Assembly: GCA_035561135.1 (NCBI GenBank)
Contig: DATMYA010000057.1
Span: 1 to 64,000, forward strand
Reading direction: 5' to 3'
Source of the DNA: Clostridia bacterium
GTDB taxonomy: Bacteria > Acidobacteriota > Terriglobia > Terriglobales > Acidobacteriaceae
DNA length: 64,000 nt
Positions 9,268 through 18,943 of the stretch are shown in pieces. The notes under the pieces are model-generated. The model worked only from the letters and a program-made list of their open reading frames with translations, made no database searches and was not told where the DNA came from. Within the stretch, counting starts at the first letter, position 1. Each line of letters opens with the position of its first letter. The position numbers and the translations under genes are program-made.

Positions 9268-12200
9268 TTAGAACTCGTAACGAGCCGCGAACTGAACCTG
9301 GCGCTCACGATACACGGTGTTACCTGCTGCCGTGTACTTCATGAACCCCGAGTTGTAGTTCAGTGTCGTGCCGTTCAAGCTATACGCCTTGTCGTCGAGT
9401 TCCGTGATGTTCTGACGGTTGAAGAGGTTGAACGCTTCAGCCAGCAGTTCTATACGGTGACCTTCCTTGATCTGGAAGCGCCGCGACAAGCGAAGATCAA
9501 CATTCTCCGTGCGCGGATAGTGGAAGTTGTTGCGACCCAGCACAGGGATGCGTGCTGCACCGCCGGCGCCAAGGAGGCCCGTGCTAGTGCTGCCCGGGGC
9601 GTTACCGCTGACGAAAGGCGTAAACGGCTTGCCGGTCGAGATCGAGACGACGGGAGCGATCGTCCAGCCATTCAGAACGGCCTTGACGAATGCGCCCTTG
9701 TTCTCGAAGTACTGAGGCGACCAAACGATGCTGCTCACGAAACGGCGGCGAATATCGAAGTTCGAGCTGCCGCGTTCGCCTTTCAGATCGTATGGGTTCA
9801 GTACCGAGTTCCCGGTGGTGAACGTCTGCGAGCTCTGACCCGCGTCGATGGCGTGCGCCCAGGTGAAGTTGTTCTGGAACTGCAAGCCCTTCGAGAAGCG
9901 GCGGTTCAACTGCACAGACAGTGCGTTGTAGTCGGAGTCGACCAGTCCTTCGATGTTGGTGATGCGACCGAAGGCAGCGTTCGGACGCACGCCCTTGAAG
10001 ACCGGGACCGTGACCGTCTGACCGGCCAGAGGCCCGCCGTTGACCGTGTAGGCCTGTGTCGCCGTTGGCGCGCTCAGGTTGCGGTCCACGTACATCGGCA
10101 GGAAGTCGCCCTTGCTGTACATCCACGAGAGCGTCATGACCGTGTTGGAGCCAAGGTCGCGCTCGAAGATCATGTCAGCCTGCTGGATACGCGGGTTCTG
10201 CATCGAGTCGCCGAAGACGACGACATCGCTCCTGCCACTGCTGCTGCCGCTCGTTTGCACGTTCGGATAGACCGGTGAACCTGCATCCGTGCCCTTCCAC
10301 TGAACCTGCATCTGGCCAGTCGGCATGCCAGTGTTGGTGATGGCGTTTGAGATGGTCGAGTTGATGATGCGTCCGAAGTAGACGCCGTAACCGCCACGAA
10401 GTGCGGTCTTGCCGTCGCCAAAGATGTCCCATGCGAAACCGACGCGCGGGCCAACGTTGTTTTTGTCGGACGGGAACTTCGCGCTCTGCGGCAGAGCCGG
10501 GTTCGGGATCTGCGGGTCAGGCAGTTGCTGATACTCGTAGCGGACGCCGAGATTCAAGGTCAAGCGCGGCGCAACACGCCAATCATCCTGCACGAAGAAG
10601 TTGTAGTCCCAGGTGCGGAACTCGAACCTGGTGGGTCCAAAACCTTGCGAAAAGGTGTTGTATCGCTTCTGCGAAGGGGCGGAGTAGTCGGTCAGGAAGT
10701 CGACCAGGGAGTTGTAAGCGTACACGCCGCTTTCCTGATAAAGGTTATCGAGCACATCGTTGACGCGGTTGACGTCTGCGCCAAACTTCACAAGGTGCTT
10801 GCCGATCGCCCAGGTTGTGCTGTTCGCCCACTGCAGGCGACGCTCATCCGGATACGCCCTGCGCTCCAGGAAGTTGGGCTTGCCCAGGTAGATGCCCGAG
10901 CTGGTGCTGATGTTAACCGAGGGAGAGCTGCCGCCGACACCGGTTGTAGGTTCGCCGGGGCCAACAGGCTGGCTGCTCTGGAATTCGAAGTCGCGGCCCC
11001 ACTGGAACCGGAATTCGTTCGAAACAGTGTTCGTTACCGCCGAAGACAGGCGAGCGGTAAAGGAATCAACCTTCACGCCATCGTCGCCCCAACTGGCAAT
11101 ACCGCGGTTCAAAACTGGCTGGCTCTGAACGCCTGCCGGAGAGTTCCAACGCATACGGTTGTAGCTGACTGCCAATGTATTGCTCTCGTTGATGCGCCAG
11201 TCGAGCTTGGGGAAGTAGATGTTCTGGTCGCCCTTGCGGGGAACAACGCCCGTCAAGCCGCGTACGTACGCCAAGCCGGCATTCGTCTGAGTCTGCGTAA
11301 TGCCACGGCAGAACAGGATTTCACCAGCTACCGTGGTTGCCGTGCCGGCTGCGCCAGGGCAAACCTTGCCGGCTGACACTGCGGTGGCAACCGTGATCGG
11401 GTTCAGGAAGGCCGGGTCGGCCGTCGCTGCAACGCCAGGATAGTTACGCTTCTGCTGGTCGTAGCTAAAGAAGAAGAACAGCTTGTCCTTCACGATCGGA
11501 CCGCCCAGCGTGCCGCCGAACTGGTGACGGCGATCTTCGGGCTTCAGAGGCGTTGTGACCGCCGCGCCGTTGACCAGCGTGGTGATCTTTGTGAACGGGT
11601 TGGTCGCGCCAAGCTCGTTGTCGCGAATGTAGTAGAACGCGCTGCCATGCAGTTGGTTCGTACCGCTCTTCGTGACCGAGTTCACCACGCCACCTGCCGC
11701 GCGGCCGTATTCGGCCGAGAAGTTCGAGGTGTTCACCTGGAACTCGCGGATGGAAGCCTGGCTGATAACGTAGCTCGCGCGTGTGCGGCCGCGCTCTTCC
11801 GAGAAGAAAGCCTGGTTGTTGTCGCCGCCATCGATGGTGCTGTTGTTCAACAAGCCGGAGATGCCGCGGAAACTGATCAATCCGTAGTTGCCGTCCGGCG
11901 TCGCGCCCGGGGTCAGCAGCGCGAAGTTGGACCAGCGACGGCCGTTGATGGGCAGTTCATTGATCGATGTTTCGTTGATGTTGTGAGCAAAATCCTGCTG
12001 CACGGTGTTAATCTGCGGAGCTTCGCTGACGACTTCGACCGTCTCGCTCTTCGCGCCTGCGGTCAACGCGATTTCGAGTTCGGTAACGCGGCCGACTTCG
12101 ACAATGACGCCCTGCCGCTTCAAGCCCGCAAAGCTGGATGCTTCTACCGTGACTGTATAAGTGCCGGGTTGCAGACGCACGACGCGGAATTTGCCCTCGT

Positions 12201-12408
12201 TGTCCGTCACCAGCGACTTCTGCTCGTTCGTTCCGTTGTTAACGATCGTGATCTTCGCGCTCGGAACAACAGCATGGGACGCATCCGTCACCGTGCCACC
12301 AATCGCGCCGTCAGTCGTTGACTGTGCCAACGCCGCAAGCTGCATCGTGATACACATCAGCATCACAACTACAACTCGCGACAGCCAGTTCTTGCTAACT
12401 CTGCTCAT
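9268..12408 (-). CDS. TonB-dependent receptor with N-terminal carboxypeptidase-regulatory domain (Oar-like)
   Basis: The frame is open to 12561, but ATG 12408 is chosen: it is preceded by a ggagag ribosome site and begins a signal peptide (MSRVSKNWLSRVVVVMLMC..., ending LAALAQ). The 1046-residue product has a CarboxypepD_reg domain at about residues 30-110 (GAIGGTVTDASHAVVPSAKI ... LQPGTYTVTVEA). A plug-like region follows (INELPINGRRWSNFALLTPG), then a long beta-barrel ending in Phe (FAARYEF), typical of outer-membrane proteins. Acidobacteria carry many such Oar-like receptors, usually linked to uptake of large substrates; the ligand here is unknown. A degenerate fragment of a related receptor lies at 15748-16124. 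Confidence 0.9.
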   Translation of the reverse strand: MSRVSKNWLSRVVVVMLMCITMQLAALAQSTTDGAIGGTVTDASHAVVPSAKITIVNNGTNEQKSLVTDNEGKFRVVRLQPGTYTVTVEASSFAGLKRQGVIVEVGRVTELEIALTAGAKSETVEVVSEAPQINTVQQDFAHNINETSINELPINGRRWSNFALLTPGATPDGNYGLISFRGISGLLNNSTIDGGDNNQAFFSEERGRTRASYVISQASIREFQVNTSNFSAEYGRAAGGVVNSVTKSGTNQLHGSAFYYIRDNELGATNPFTKITTLVNGAAVTTPLKPEDRRHQFGGTLGGPIVKDKLFFFFSYDQQKRNYPGVAATADPAFLNPITVATAVSAGKVCPGAAGTATTVAGEILFCRGITQTQTNAGLAYVRGLTGVVPRKGDQNIYFPKLDWRINESNTLAVSYNRMRWNSPAGVQSQPVLNRGIASWGDDGVKVDSFTARLSSAVTNTVSNEFRFQWGRDFEFQSSQPVGPGEPTTGVGGSSPSVNISTSSGIYLGKPNFLERRAYPDERRLQWANSTTWAIGKHLVKFGADVNRVNDVLDNLYQESGVYAYNSLVDFLTDYSAPSQKRYNTFSQGFGPTRFEFRTWDYNFFVQDDWRVAPRLTLNLGVRYEYQQLPDPQIPNPALPQSAKFPSDKNNVGPRVGFAWDIFGDGKTALRGGYGVYFGRIINSTISNAITNTGMPTGQMQVQWKGTDAGSPVYPNVQTSGSSSGRSDVVVFGDSMQNPRIQQADMIFERDLGSNTVMTLSWMYSKGDFLPMYVDRNLSAPTATQAYTVNGGPLAGQTVTVPVFKGVRPNAAFGRITNIEGLVDSDYNALSVQLNRRFSKGLQFQNNFTWAHAIDAGQSSQTFTTGNSVLNPYDLKGERGSSNFDIRRRFVSSIVWSPQYFENKGAFVKAVLNGWTIAPVVSISTGKPFTPFVSGNAPGSTSTGLLGAGGAARIPVLGRNNFHYPRTENVDLRLSRRFQIKEGHRIELLAEAFNLFNRQNITELDDKAYSLNGTTLNYNSGFMKYTAAGNTVYRERQVQFAARYEF

Positions 12409-13053
12409 CTGTCGCTCTCCTGAATTTCCCCCACCCCGCCTGCGCCCTGCACGCCGGCGGAGACTACCGTTCATATTCTGTCTGGCTCTCGTTTTGCAGC
12501 CGGTAAGGTTCTGTTTCCTCGCCCTCTCGATCATTCGACAATCTTCGAGGACCGGACACACACTTGTGCGAACTTCCTGGGAAACGGTAAGTATCTCTAT
12601 GGAATCGCACTCTGAATTAAATCACGGTTCCGGTACTCTGAAAATCAAATGTTGATGAATCAAGGGTTTGCACCACATTCGTGGCAATTACGCAGGAACT
12701 CAGCCGATTTCGCTGGTTACCCCTGATTAAGGTTTTTTAGTCCAAAAACAGGGCCTTTCCGTGCCACGAATTGAGGTTGTTTCGAGCGGGCGAACCGTAT
12801 GCTGGGCCACGGCCTCATTTACAATCAGCGGAGAAGAATGCTCGGAAACGTTTTCTCTGGGAACGGCACGACTCGTCAATTTGGTGCATCCTTGTATCTT
12901 GGTCCGAAACACGTGCACAGCAAACGGACACCTCCCGGACGAAAGCCGTTTCGCACAGCATCATCCCGCGGATATTCCAAAATCTATGGGCCGGTCTTGG
13001 AGTTGCCATGTCCGGTGCTCATCGAGCAGAGCGGGCATTGAGGCCCAATACCT
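12409..13053. other. Divergent spacer between the Oar-like receptor and glgP
   Basis: About 645 bp with no convincing gene. It contains a 10-bp inverted repeat (attcgtggca at 12677-12686 and tgccacgaat at 12762-12771). The several short overlapping frames at 12727-13075 contradict each other and are not supported. Promoters for both flanking genes should lie here, but none stands out. Confidence 0.5.
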
Positions 13054-15690
13054 ATGTTGTCGTCTAATTTTTTGAGTCAGGTGGAACCCACAGAGGTTCT
13101 CCGGGAAGCCATCCTCCGGCACATACGCTACACACTTGTGCGTGGTAATGAGAGTCTGTCCTCTTCCGAGCTGTTCGTGCCTGTCTCGCTCGCCGTTCGC
13201 GACCAGTTGGTCGACCGCATGTTGCAGACCGGGCAGCGTTACCAGCGCAACGGCGCCAAGCGTCTCTATTACCTCTCGATGGAATTCCTGATGGGCCGCC
13301 TTCTGGGCGACACCTTGTGCAATCTCCGGCTCACCGAACTTATGCGCGACGTGCTTGCCGATATGGGCGTCGCTCTTGACGACGTGCTGGACAGTGAGCC
13401 CGATGCGGGCTTAGGTAACGGCGGTCTTGGACGCCTCGCGGCCTGCTTTCTCGAGTCGCTCGCCACGCTCGGCATGCCCGGCTATGGTTACGGCATTGAT
13501 TATGAATACGGCCTCTTCCGCCAGGAGATCGCCAACGGGTTTCAACGTGAAAAGCCGGATCAGTGGAAGGCGAAGGGCACTCCGTTCCAGATTTTGCGCG
13601 CGGAAGAAGCGATCGTCATTCCGATTTACGGACGTGTTGAGAACACGCGCGATGGCGAAGGTAACTACCGTCAGCGCTGGAGCGATTACAAGGTCGTTGT
13701 CGGCGTGCCCACAGATATGCCCGTTGCCGGTTACAACGGTGCCACTGTCAATCTGCTACGCCTGTTCAGCGCACGCTCGTCGGAGGACTTTGACATAGAG
13801 ATTTTCAACCGCGGCGACTACATCCGCGCGGTCGAACAGAAGATTGCGAGCGAAAACATTTCGCGCATTCTCTATCCTTCCGACTCCGCCGTTGCCGGCA
13901 AGGAGCTCCGCCTGCTACAGGAGTATTTCCTCGTCGCCTGCGCAATTGGCGACATCGTGCGGCATTACCTGAAATCGCATACTGATTTCGAGCAGTTTCC
14001 GTCACAGGTTGCAATCCAGATGAACGACACGCATCCGGCGCTTGCCGTCGCCGAATTGATGCGCGTGCTCATCGACGACCACCAGCTCGACTGGACGCAC
14101 GCCTGGGAGATCACGCAAAAGACGCTTGCCTACACCAATCACACGCTGCTTCCGGAAGCGCTCGAGAAGTGGAGCGTGTCGCTGCTGGAGCGCGTGTTGC
14201 CGCGGCACACGCAGATCATTTTCGGCATCAACCACCAGTTCCTGCGTTCGCTCGCCGCCTTCTCCTGGGTAGACGCCGAGAAGCTGCGCCGCATGTCCAT
14301 CGTCGAGGAAGGGCATGAGAAGCACGTGCGCATGGCGCACCTGGCTATCATCGGTTCGCACGCCGTGAACGGCGTTTCGCAGCTCCATAGCGATCTCATC
14401 AAGAGTTCGCTCGTGCCCGAATTCGCGAAGCTCTGGCCGGACAAGTTCAGCAACAAAACGAACGGCGTGGCGCCGCGGCGCTGGCTGCTCAAGGCGAATC
14501 CGTCCTTGTCGAAGTTGCTCTGTCGCACCATCGGCGAAAACTGGATTACCGACCTGGGCCACATACGCGAGCTGGAGCAACACGCCGAATCGCCTGAATT
14601 CCAGGCTGAGTTCAGCGCCGTCAAACGGCAGAACAAGCTCAAGCTGGCGCGCATCATCAAGGAGCAGACTGGCGTCATTGCCGATCCCGACTCCATGTTC
14701 GATGTGCAGATTAAGCGCATCCACGAGTACAAACGCCAGTTGCTGAACCTGCTGCACATCGTGCACGACTACCTGCGCGTGGTGGAGGACGGCGAGCAGC
14801 TTGCGGTTCCGCGCACTATCATATTCGCTGGCAAAGCTGCTCCCGGATACTGGGCCGCCAAGCAGATCATCAAGCTCATCCACAACGTCGCCGACGTGGT
14901 AAATAATGACCGGCGTCTAGAGGGGCGCCTGAAGGTCGCGTTCATGCCCGATTACCGCGTGTCATTAGCGGAAGCCATCATCCCGGCGGCCGACCTGAGC
15001 GAGCAGATATCTACCGCCGGTATGGAAGCCAGCGGCACCGGCAACATGAAACTGACTACGAACGGCGCGCTCACCGTTGCTACCTATGACGGCGCCAATA
15101 TCGAAATCATGGAAGAGGTCGGCGCCGAGAACATCTTTATTTTTGGGCTTCGCGCGAGTGAGATCAGCATCATGCAGCAGAATGGTCTTTATAATCCGCG
15201 CCAGATCTACGACACCAATCCCCAGGTGCATCGCATCCTGGACGCCTTTATCTCCGACCGGTTCTCGCCGCAGGAACCAGGCATGTTCCGCTGGATATTC
15301 GACGAACTGGTCAATCGCGGCGATCGCTATTTCCATGTCGCCGATCTACCTGCTTACATCGCCATCAATGCCGAGATCGATCGCGACTTCCAGGATCGCC
15401 CCACCTGGCTTCGCAAAGCCATACTGAATACTGCGCGTTCCGCCAAGTTCTCCAGCGACCGCACAATCCGCGAGTACGCCAACGACATATGGGGCATCCG
15501 GTCTTATGAGCCGCAACCCGCTCCTGTAATCTACACAATGGCAGCCACCGGAGCCGCGCCCACCGTGCTCGTCCAAGGTGTTTCGGTTGCTGATGAACTG
15601 GAACCGGCTCGCAGGTCGGAGGTGTCCGAAGCGATCCCACAGTTTGGGGCAGCCACGGACTCCACGACAGCCGAGCTCCCAGCCGACTAG
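13054..15690 (+). CDS. glgP: Glycogen/alpha-glucan phosphorylase
   Basis: An 878-residue GT35 enzyme that releases glucose 1-phosphate from alpha-1,4-glucans using PLP. Family landmarks are LYYLSMEFLMGR, DAGLGNGGLGRLAACFL and GYGYGIDYEYGLFRQ at the N-terminal half. The PLP-site motif EASGTGNMKLTTNGALT carries the Schiff-base lysine (about K666). The final ~60 residues (after IRSYEP) are a low-complexity extension absent from typical GlgP. It is not next to other glycogen genes; glgC lies 30 kb away in this window. Confidence 0.95.
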   Translation: MLSSNFLSQVEPTEVLREAILRHIRYTLVRGNESLSSSELFVPVSLAVRDQLVDRMLQTGQRYQRNGAKRLYYLSMEFLMGRLLGDTLCNLRLTELMRDVLADMGVALDDVLDSEPDAGLGNGGLGRLAACFLESLATLGMPGYGYGIDYEYGLFRQEIANGFQREKPDQWKAKGTPFQILRAEEAIVIPIYGRVENTRDGEGNYRQRWSDYKVVVGVPTDMPVAGYNGATVNLLRLFSARSSEDFDIEIFNRGDYIRAVEQKIASENISRILYPSDSAVAGKELRLLQEYFLVACAIGDIVRHYLKSHTDFEQFPSQVAIQMNDTHPALAVAELMRVLIDDHQLDWTHAWEITQKTLAYTNHTLLPEALEKWSVSLLERVLPRHTQIIFGINHQFLRSLAAFSWVDAEKLRRMSIVEEGHEKHVRMAHLAIIGSHAVNGVSQLHSDLIKSSLVPEFAKLWPDKFSNKTNGVAPRRWLLKANPSLSKLLCRTIGENWITDLGHIRELEQHAESPEFQAEFSAVKRQNKLKLARIIKEQTGVIADPDSMFDVQIKRIHEYKRQLLNLLHIVHDYLRVVEDGEQLAVPRTIIFAGKAAPGYWAAKQIIKLIHNVADVVNNDRRLEGRLKVAFMPDYRVSLAEAIIPAADLSEQISTAGMEASGTGNMKLTTNGALTVATYDGANIEIMEEVGAENIFIFGLRASEISIMQQNGLYNPRQIYDTNPQVHRILDAFISDRFSPQEPGMFRWIFDELVNRGDRYFHVADLPAYIAINAEIDRDFQDRPTWLRKAILNTARSAKFSSDRTIREYANDIWGIRSYEPQPAPVIYTMAATGAAPTVLVQGVSVADELEPARRSEVSEAIPQFGAATDSTTAELPAD

Positions 15691-15747
15691 ACGTACCAGT
15701 GGGTACCAGCATCGCACTGGTTCCTGACGCAAGCTTCCTTGCCTTGA

Positions 15748-16124
15748 CTAGCCCCAAACGCGCAGGCGTTCTTCAAGGCTTTCGGTACTCCTCCTGCACG
15801 TAGCCAGGAATGGACGGTTGGTGATCTCAGGGGAGTCTATGACGATCCTGGGGACCCGAGTCTCCTGCTAGGTTTTCCCGACAACCAGCTTGTGTTCAAT
15901 AGATCAGCTACGCCGTTCCATCGAATGCCGACGGCGGCGCTCCGCAGAACACGTACAGCTTGGTCGGCCGCCTCGATTGGAACCTCAGCGACCGTACACA
16001 GATTTTTAGCCGCTACGGCGTAGAGCGCCAGTCCTTCTTCGCCGGTTCCAATGGTGACAGCCCATACAGCGGATACAACACTGGTGAGAACATCTTTGAT
16101 AACAACCTTCTTGTTTCAAACCGA
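15748..16124 (+). pseudogene. Remnant of an Oar-like TonB-dependent receptor
   Basis: Two adjacent frames read as one internal piece of a receptor barrel. The first (from about 15748) gives PNAQAFFKAFGTPP ... GFPDNQLVFNR. From about 15903 the frame shifts by one base and gives ISYAVPSNADGGAPQNTYSL, then GRLDWNLSDRTQIFSRYGVE ... FDNNLLVS. The join needs one extra base near 15901-15903. No start, signal peptide, plug or C terminus is present. It is about 130 residues of a protein that would normally exceed 1000, so it is a decayed fragment. Confidence 0.75.
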
Positions 16125-16161
16125 CCTCGGTTGCTCTGGTGCCGCTTCTCGCGAACTTTGT

Positions 16162-17136
16162 TTATGTGGAGCGGATGCCCTCGCCTGCGGCCCTGGCCGC
16201 CTCAGCGATCTCCTGCATCGGCAGGTTCAATCGCCTCCACGCATGGAAGCCGCCTTCCAGTGGCCGCACACGAGTGATTCCGTATCTTCGCAGTTGCAGC
16301 GCCGCACGGGCGCTGGTCGCTTCGTTCGGTCAGGTGCAGTACAGCACGATGTCGCGATCGCGCGGAATCTCGTTGTGCCGGCTTTCGAGTTGTTCCGGAG
16401 TCATGCGAATCGCTCCCGGCAATATGCGCGGATCGGGCAAGTAGTCCAGCGGATGCCGCAGATCAACGATTGCCAATTCCTCGTGGGCGTCCATCTTTGA
16501 CAGCAACTCTTGCGGAGTAATGCGGTCTGCTCCCAGGCTTCGCACGAATCGGCGGCGCTCACGGAACTTCAGTGCAACGTAGGCTGCCAGCGCCAGTGCG
16601 ACCAGCACGACCATGCCTGTGCCGAACTGCGTGGCGTACGCGGCGATGGCTTCCAGTTGATGGCTGAAGATGTATCCCGCACCCACGAACGTAGCTGCCC
16701 ACAGCAGGGACCCCGCCGCATCGAGCTGCAGAAATCGCCGTAGGCTCATACCGAACATTCCCGCCACAGGCGGCGCTGCCGTGCTCAGTCCCGGGATGAA
16801 TTTTGCGAACAGCAGGGAACGCGCACCATGCCTTTCGAACAACCCCTCGGCCCGTCGCACGCAGGAGTCGGGTTCAAGCGCAATGCGGCACAGCACGCTC
16901 AGCACAGACGCGCCCTTTTGTCGTCCGAACTGGTACCAGACCAGATCGCTGGCTAGTGCCGCACATACAGCTAAGAGCAGCGCCATGGCCAGGCTCATTT
17001 TTCCATCGCCCGCCAGCGCTCCTGCTGCAATTAAGATCGGCACCGCCGGCACGGGCACGCCCAATTGTTCGGCCAGCACCCAGACGAATAGCACCGCGTA
17101 TCCGTGCCGCACCACGAAATCGATAGTCTCGCTCAT
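16162..17136 (-). CDS. DedA membrane protein fused to rhodanese, with in-frame UGA (candidate selenoprotein)
   Basis: Reading from ATG 17136, residues 1-200 form a DedA/SNARE-associated membrane domain (VPILIAAGALAGDG, then FAKFIPGLSTAAPPVAGMFG, several transmembrane helices). Residues about 210-324 form a rhodanese domain (AIVDLRHPLDYLPDPRILPG ... DIVLYCT). A TGA at 16330-16332 would end the protein at 268 residues, inside the active-site loop. The same frame continues for 55 codons with clear rhodanese sequence (PNEATSARAALQLRRYGI, then TRVRPLEGGFHAWR) to TAA at 16162-16164. UGA is codon 269, two residues after the predicted catalytic Cys267 (C-T-U). From memory, homologous DedA/GlpE fusions have Cys here. 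A SECIS-like hairpin follows. The alternative is a recent nonsense mutation. Confidence 0.75.
16297..16332 (-). promoter_or_regulatory. Candidate bacterial SECIS element after the in-frame UGA
   Basis: Downstream of the UGA (16332-16330 on the minus strand) lies a perfect 7-bp stem, cagcgcc (16315-16309) with ggcgctg (16303-16297). The loop is cgtgc (16308-16304), with G in its second position, and begins 21 nt after the UGA. A small internal loop and a short lower stem (gcg with tgc) may extend it. Bacterial SECIS elements recognised by SelB typically have a short apical stem-loop with G at loop position 1 or 2, at about this distance. The assignment is by pattern only. Confidence 0.55.
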
Positions 17137-17272
17137 TACGCCAACACCTTCGCGCTACGCCAAGAGATGCCACGACGATGCCGTACGTTACGATTTCTTA
17201 TCTGTCGCGTCCAACAACAGGAATTTCCAATCCAGCGACATATATACTCGCACCGGCTTTTAGAGGTTATCG

Positions 17273-18715
17273 ATGTCCCTTCGTAACATTGTGATTTCCG
17301 TCGCGCTGCTGGCGTTCGCTCTCTCCGCACCTGCGCAGGAGGATTCCGGCAGCGTCTGGAATACGAAGAAGTCCGCCTGGCAGCAGCTAACGCCTGCGCA
17401 GCGCACGCAGGTTTCGCAGTTTGCCGAGTCGTACAAGTCCTACCTGGACACGGCGCGCACCGCTCAGGCTTCCACACGCGAGATGATTCGCCAGGCCCGC
17501 GACGCCGGATTCGCCGAATTCACCAGTGCCGCCCAGGTCAAGTCCGGCGCAAAACTCATTTTCAACAACCGCGACCGCGCCGTAATTCTTGCCGTAATCG
17601 GCTCTGAGCCTCTCTCGGCTGGATCGCGTGTTGTCGCAGCGCATCACGACTCGCCGCATCTGGATCTCAAAGCGCGTCCTATCATTTCGCGTGGCTCCTT
17701 TGTCCTGCTAAAGACGATCTATTACGGCGGCATCAAGAAATATCAGTGGGCCAACATCCCGCTCGCGCTGATCGGACGCATCGACACCACAGACGGTCGC
17801 AGCGTGAACGTCTCGCTCGGCACCAAACCCGGCGAGCCTGTCTTCGTCATCCCCGATAATGCTGTGCACTCCGACAAGCCTCTTCGCACCCGTACGTATA
17901 ACGATGCGTTGCTGGGCGAGGAACTCAACCCCGTCTTCGGCAGCGTGCCGGGCGAGCGGTCCTCGGCCGCAACCGAAGTTCTCCGCCAACTCTCCGAGGC
18001 TTACAAGATCAAAGAAGAGGACCTGGTCAGTGCCGAGTTGCAACTTGTACCCGCCGCGTCGCCCTCAGACGTCGGTTTCGACCGGGGACTCATAGGCGCC
18101 TATGGTCAGGATGACCGGCTCTCGTCGTATTGCGCGGCACGCGCCATCATGGAAATGAAAGCGATTCCGCGCTTTACTGCCATGGCATATCTGACAAACT
18201 TTGAAGAAGAAGGATCTGTCAACAATACCGGCGCGTCTTCCGCCTTTCTCAACAATACTTTCGCGCAACTCACTGCCGCACAGCGCGGCCAGCACTACAC
18301 AGAGTTCGACCTGCGCACAGCACTGCGTAACTCGCGCGTCATCTCCGCCGACGCCAACGATGGATACAACCCCATTTTTGGCGAGGCCACCAGCGAGTCC
18401 TCCAACGCCGCCCGCCTCGGCTACGGTGTTGCCATCAAGGCTTACGGCACCGGTTTCAATGCCAACTCCGAGTACATAGCCGCCATACGCGGCCTCTTGG
18501 ACGGCAACCAGATCCCGTGGCAGACGCAGACGCCCAAGGTGGACATCGGCGGTGGCGGCACCATCGGCGGCTTCTTGTCGCGACAAGACATGGAAGTTAT
18601 CGACCTCGGGGTCCCGCTGCTCTCGATGCACTCTCCCTACGAGATGTCATCCAAAGTTGACGTCTGGAACTTCTACCGCATCATGTCTGCGTTCTATCCC
18701 TGGGAAGGGAAGTAG
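17273..18715 (+). CDS. Exported M18-like aminopeptidase
   Basis: A 480-residue protein with an N-terminal signal peptide (MSLRNIVISVALLAFALSAPAQ) and a peptidase M18-like body. Zinc-binding motifs in order are VVAAHHDSPHLDLKARP, the central GAYGQDDRLSSYCAARA, NFEEEGSVNNTGASS, and the C-terminal VPLLSMHSPYEMSSKVDVWN. M18 enzymes (aspartyl aminopeptidase, aminopeptidase I) remove N-terminal residues from peptides and are normally cytoplasmic. The predicted export is therefore unusual and suggests periplasmic peptide scavenging. Substrate is not predictable. Confidence 0.85.
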   Translation: MSLRNIVISVALLAFALSAPAQEDSGSVWNTKKSAWQQLTPAQRTQVSQFAESYKSYLDTARTAQASTREMIRQARDAGFAEFTSAAQVKSGAKLIFNNRDRAVILAVIGSEPLSAGSRVVAAHHDSPHLDLKARPIISRGSFVLLKTIYYGGIKKYQWANIPLALIGRIDTTDGRSVNVSLGTKPGEPVFVIPDNAVHSDKPLRTRTYNDALLGEELNPVFGSVPGERSSAATEVLRQLSEAYKIKEEDLVSAELQLVPAASPSDVGFDRGLIGAYGQDDRLSSYCAARAIMEMKAIPRFTAMAYLTNFEEEGSVNNTGASSAFLNNTFAQLTAAQRGQHYTEFDLRTALRNSRVISADANDGYNPIFGEATSESSNAARLGYGVAIKAYGTGFNANSEYIAAIRGLLDGNQIPWQTQTPKVDIGGGGTIGGFLSRQDMEVIDLGVPLLSMHSPYEMSSKVDVWNFYRIMSAFYPWEGK

Positions 18716-18748
18716 CGTCCTGCTCTGAATTAGGGATTGTTCTGTTCC

Positions 18749-18777
18749 CCCATGCAAGCAAATCCGGCTTGCATGGG
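18749..18777 (+). terminator. Hairpin downstream of the M18-like gene
   Basis: The stem cccatgcaag (18749-18758) pairs perfectly with cttgcatggg (18768-18777) around a 9-nt loop. It lies 33 bp after the stop. It lacks a strong T-run, so termination strength is doubtful. Confidence 0.45.
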
Positions 18778-18943
18778 CCACCGCGGGATTGTTGCTTCTG
18801 GCGCGGGTACCCTCAACCGCATCAGTCGTCCTCTACACAAGTGTTCTCCTGACCCCAGGCTTCTCCTTTTGTGAATCAAATTGCTCGCCTGCGTATCCAA
18901 CTTATTGTCTTTGGCATTTTGTCTAAGAGTGTTGGTGCGCAGT

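Noticed and set aside
9262..10278. 338-codon plus-strand frame inside the Oar-like receptor
   Set aside because: Antisense to a clearly coding beta-barrel region; no domain is recognisable.
12727..13075. Several small frames upstream of glgP on both strands
   Set aside because: They overlap each other in different frames and none has a ribosome site with a plausible protein.
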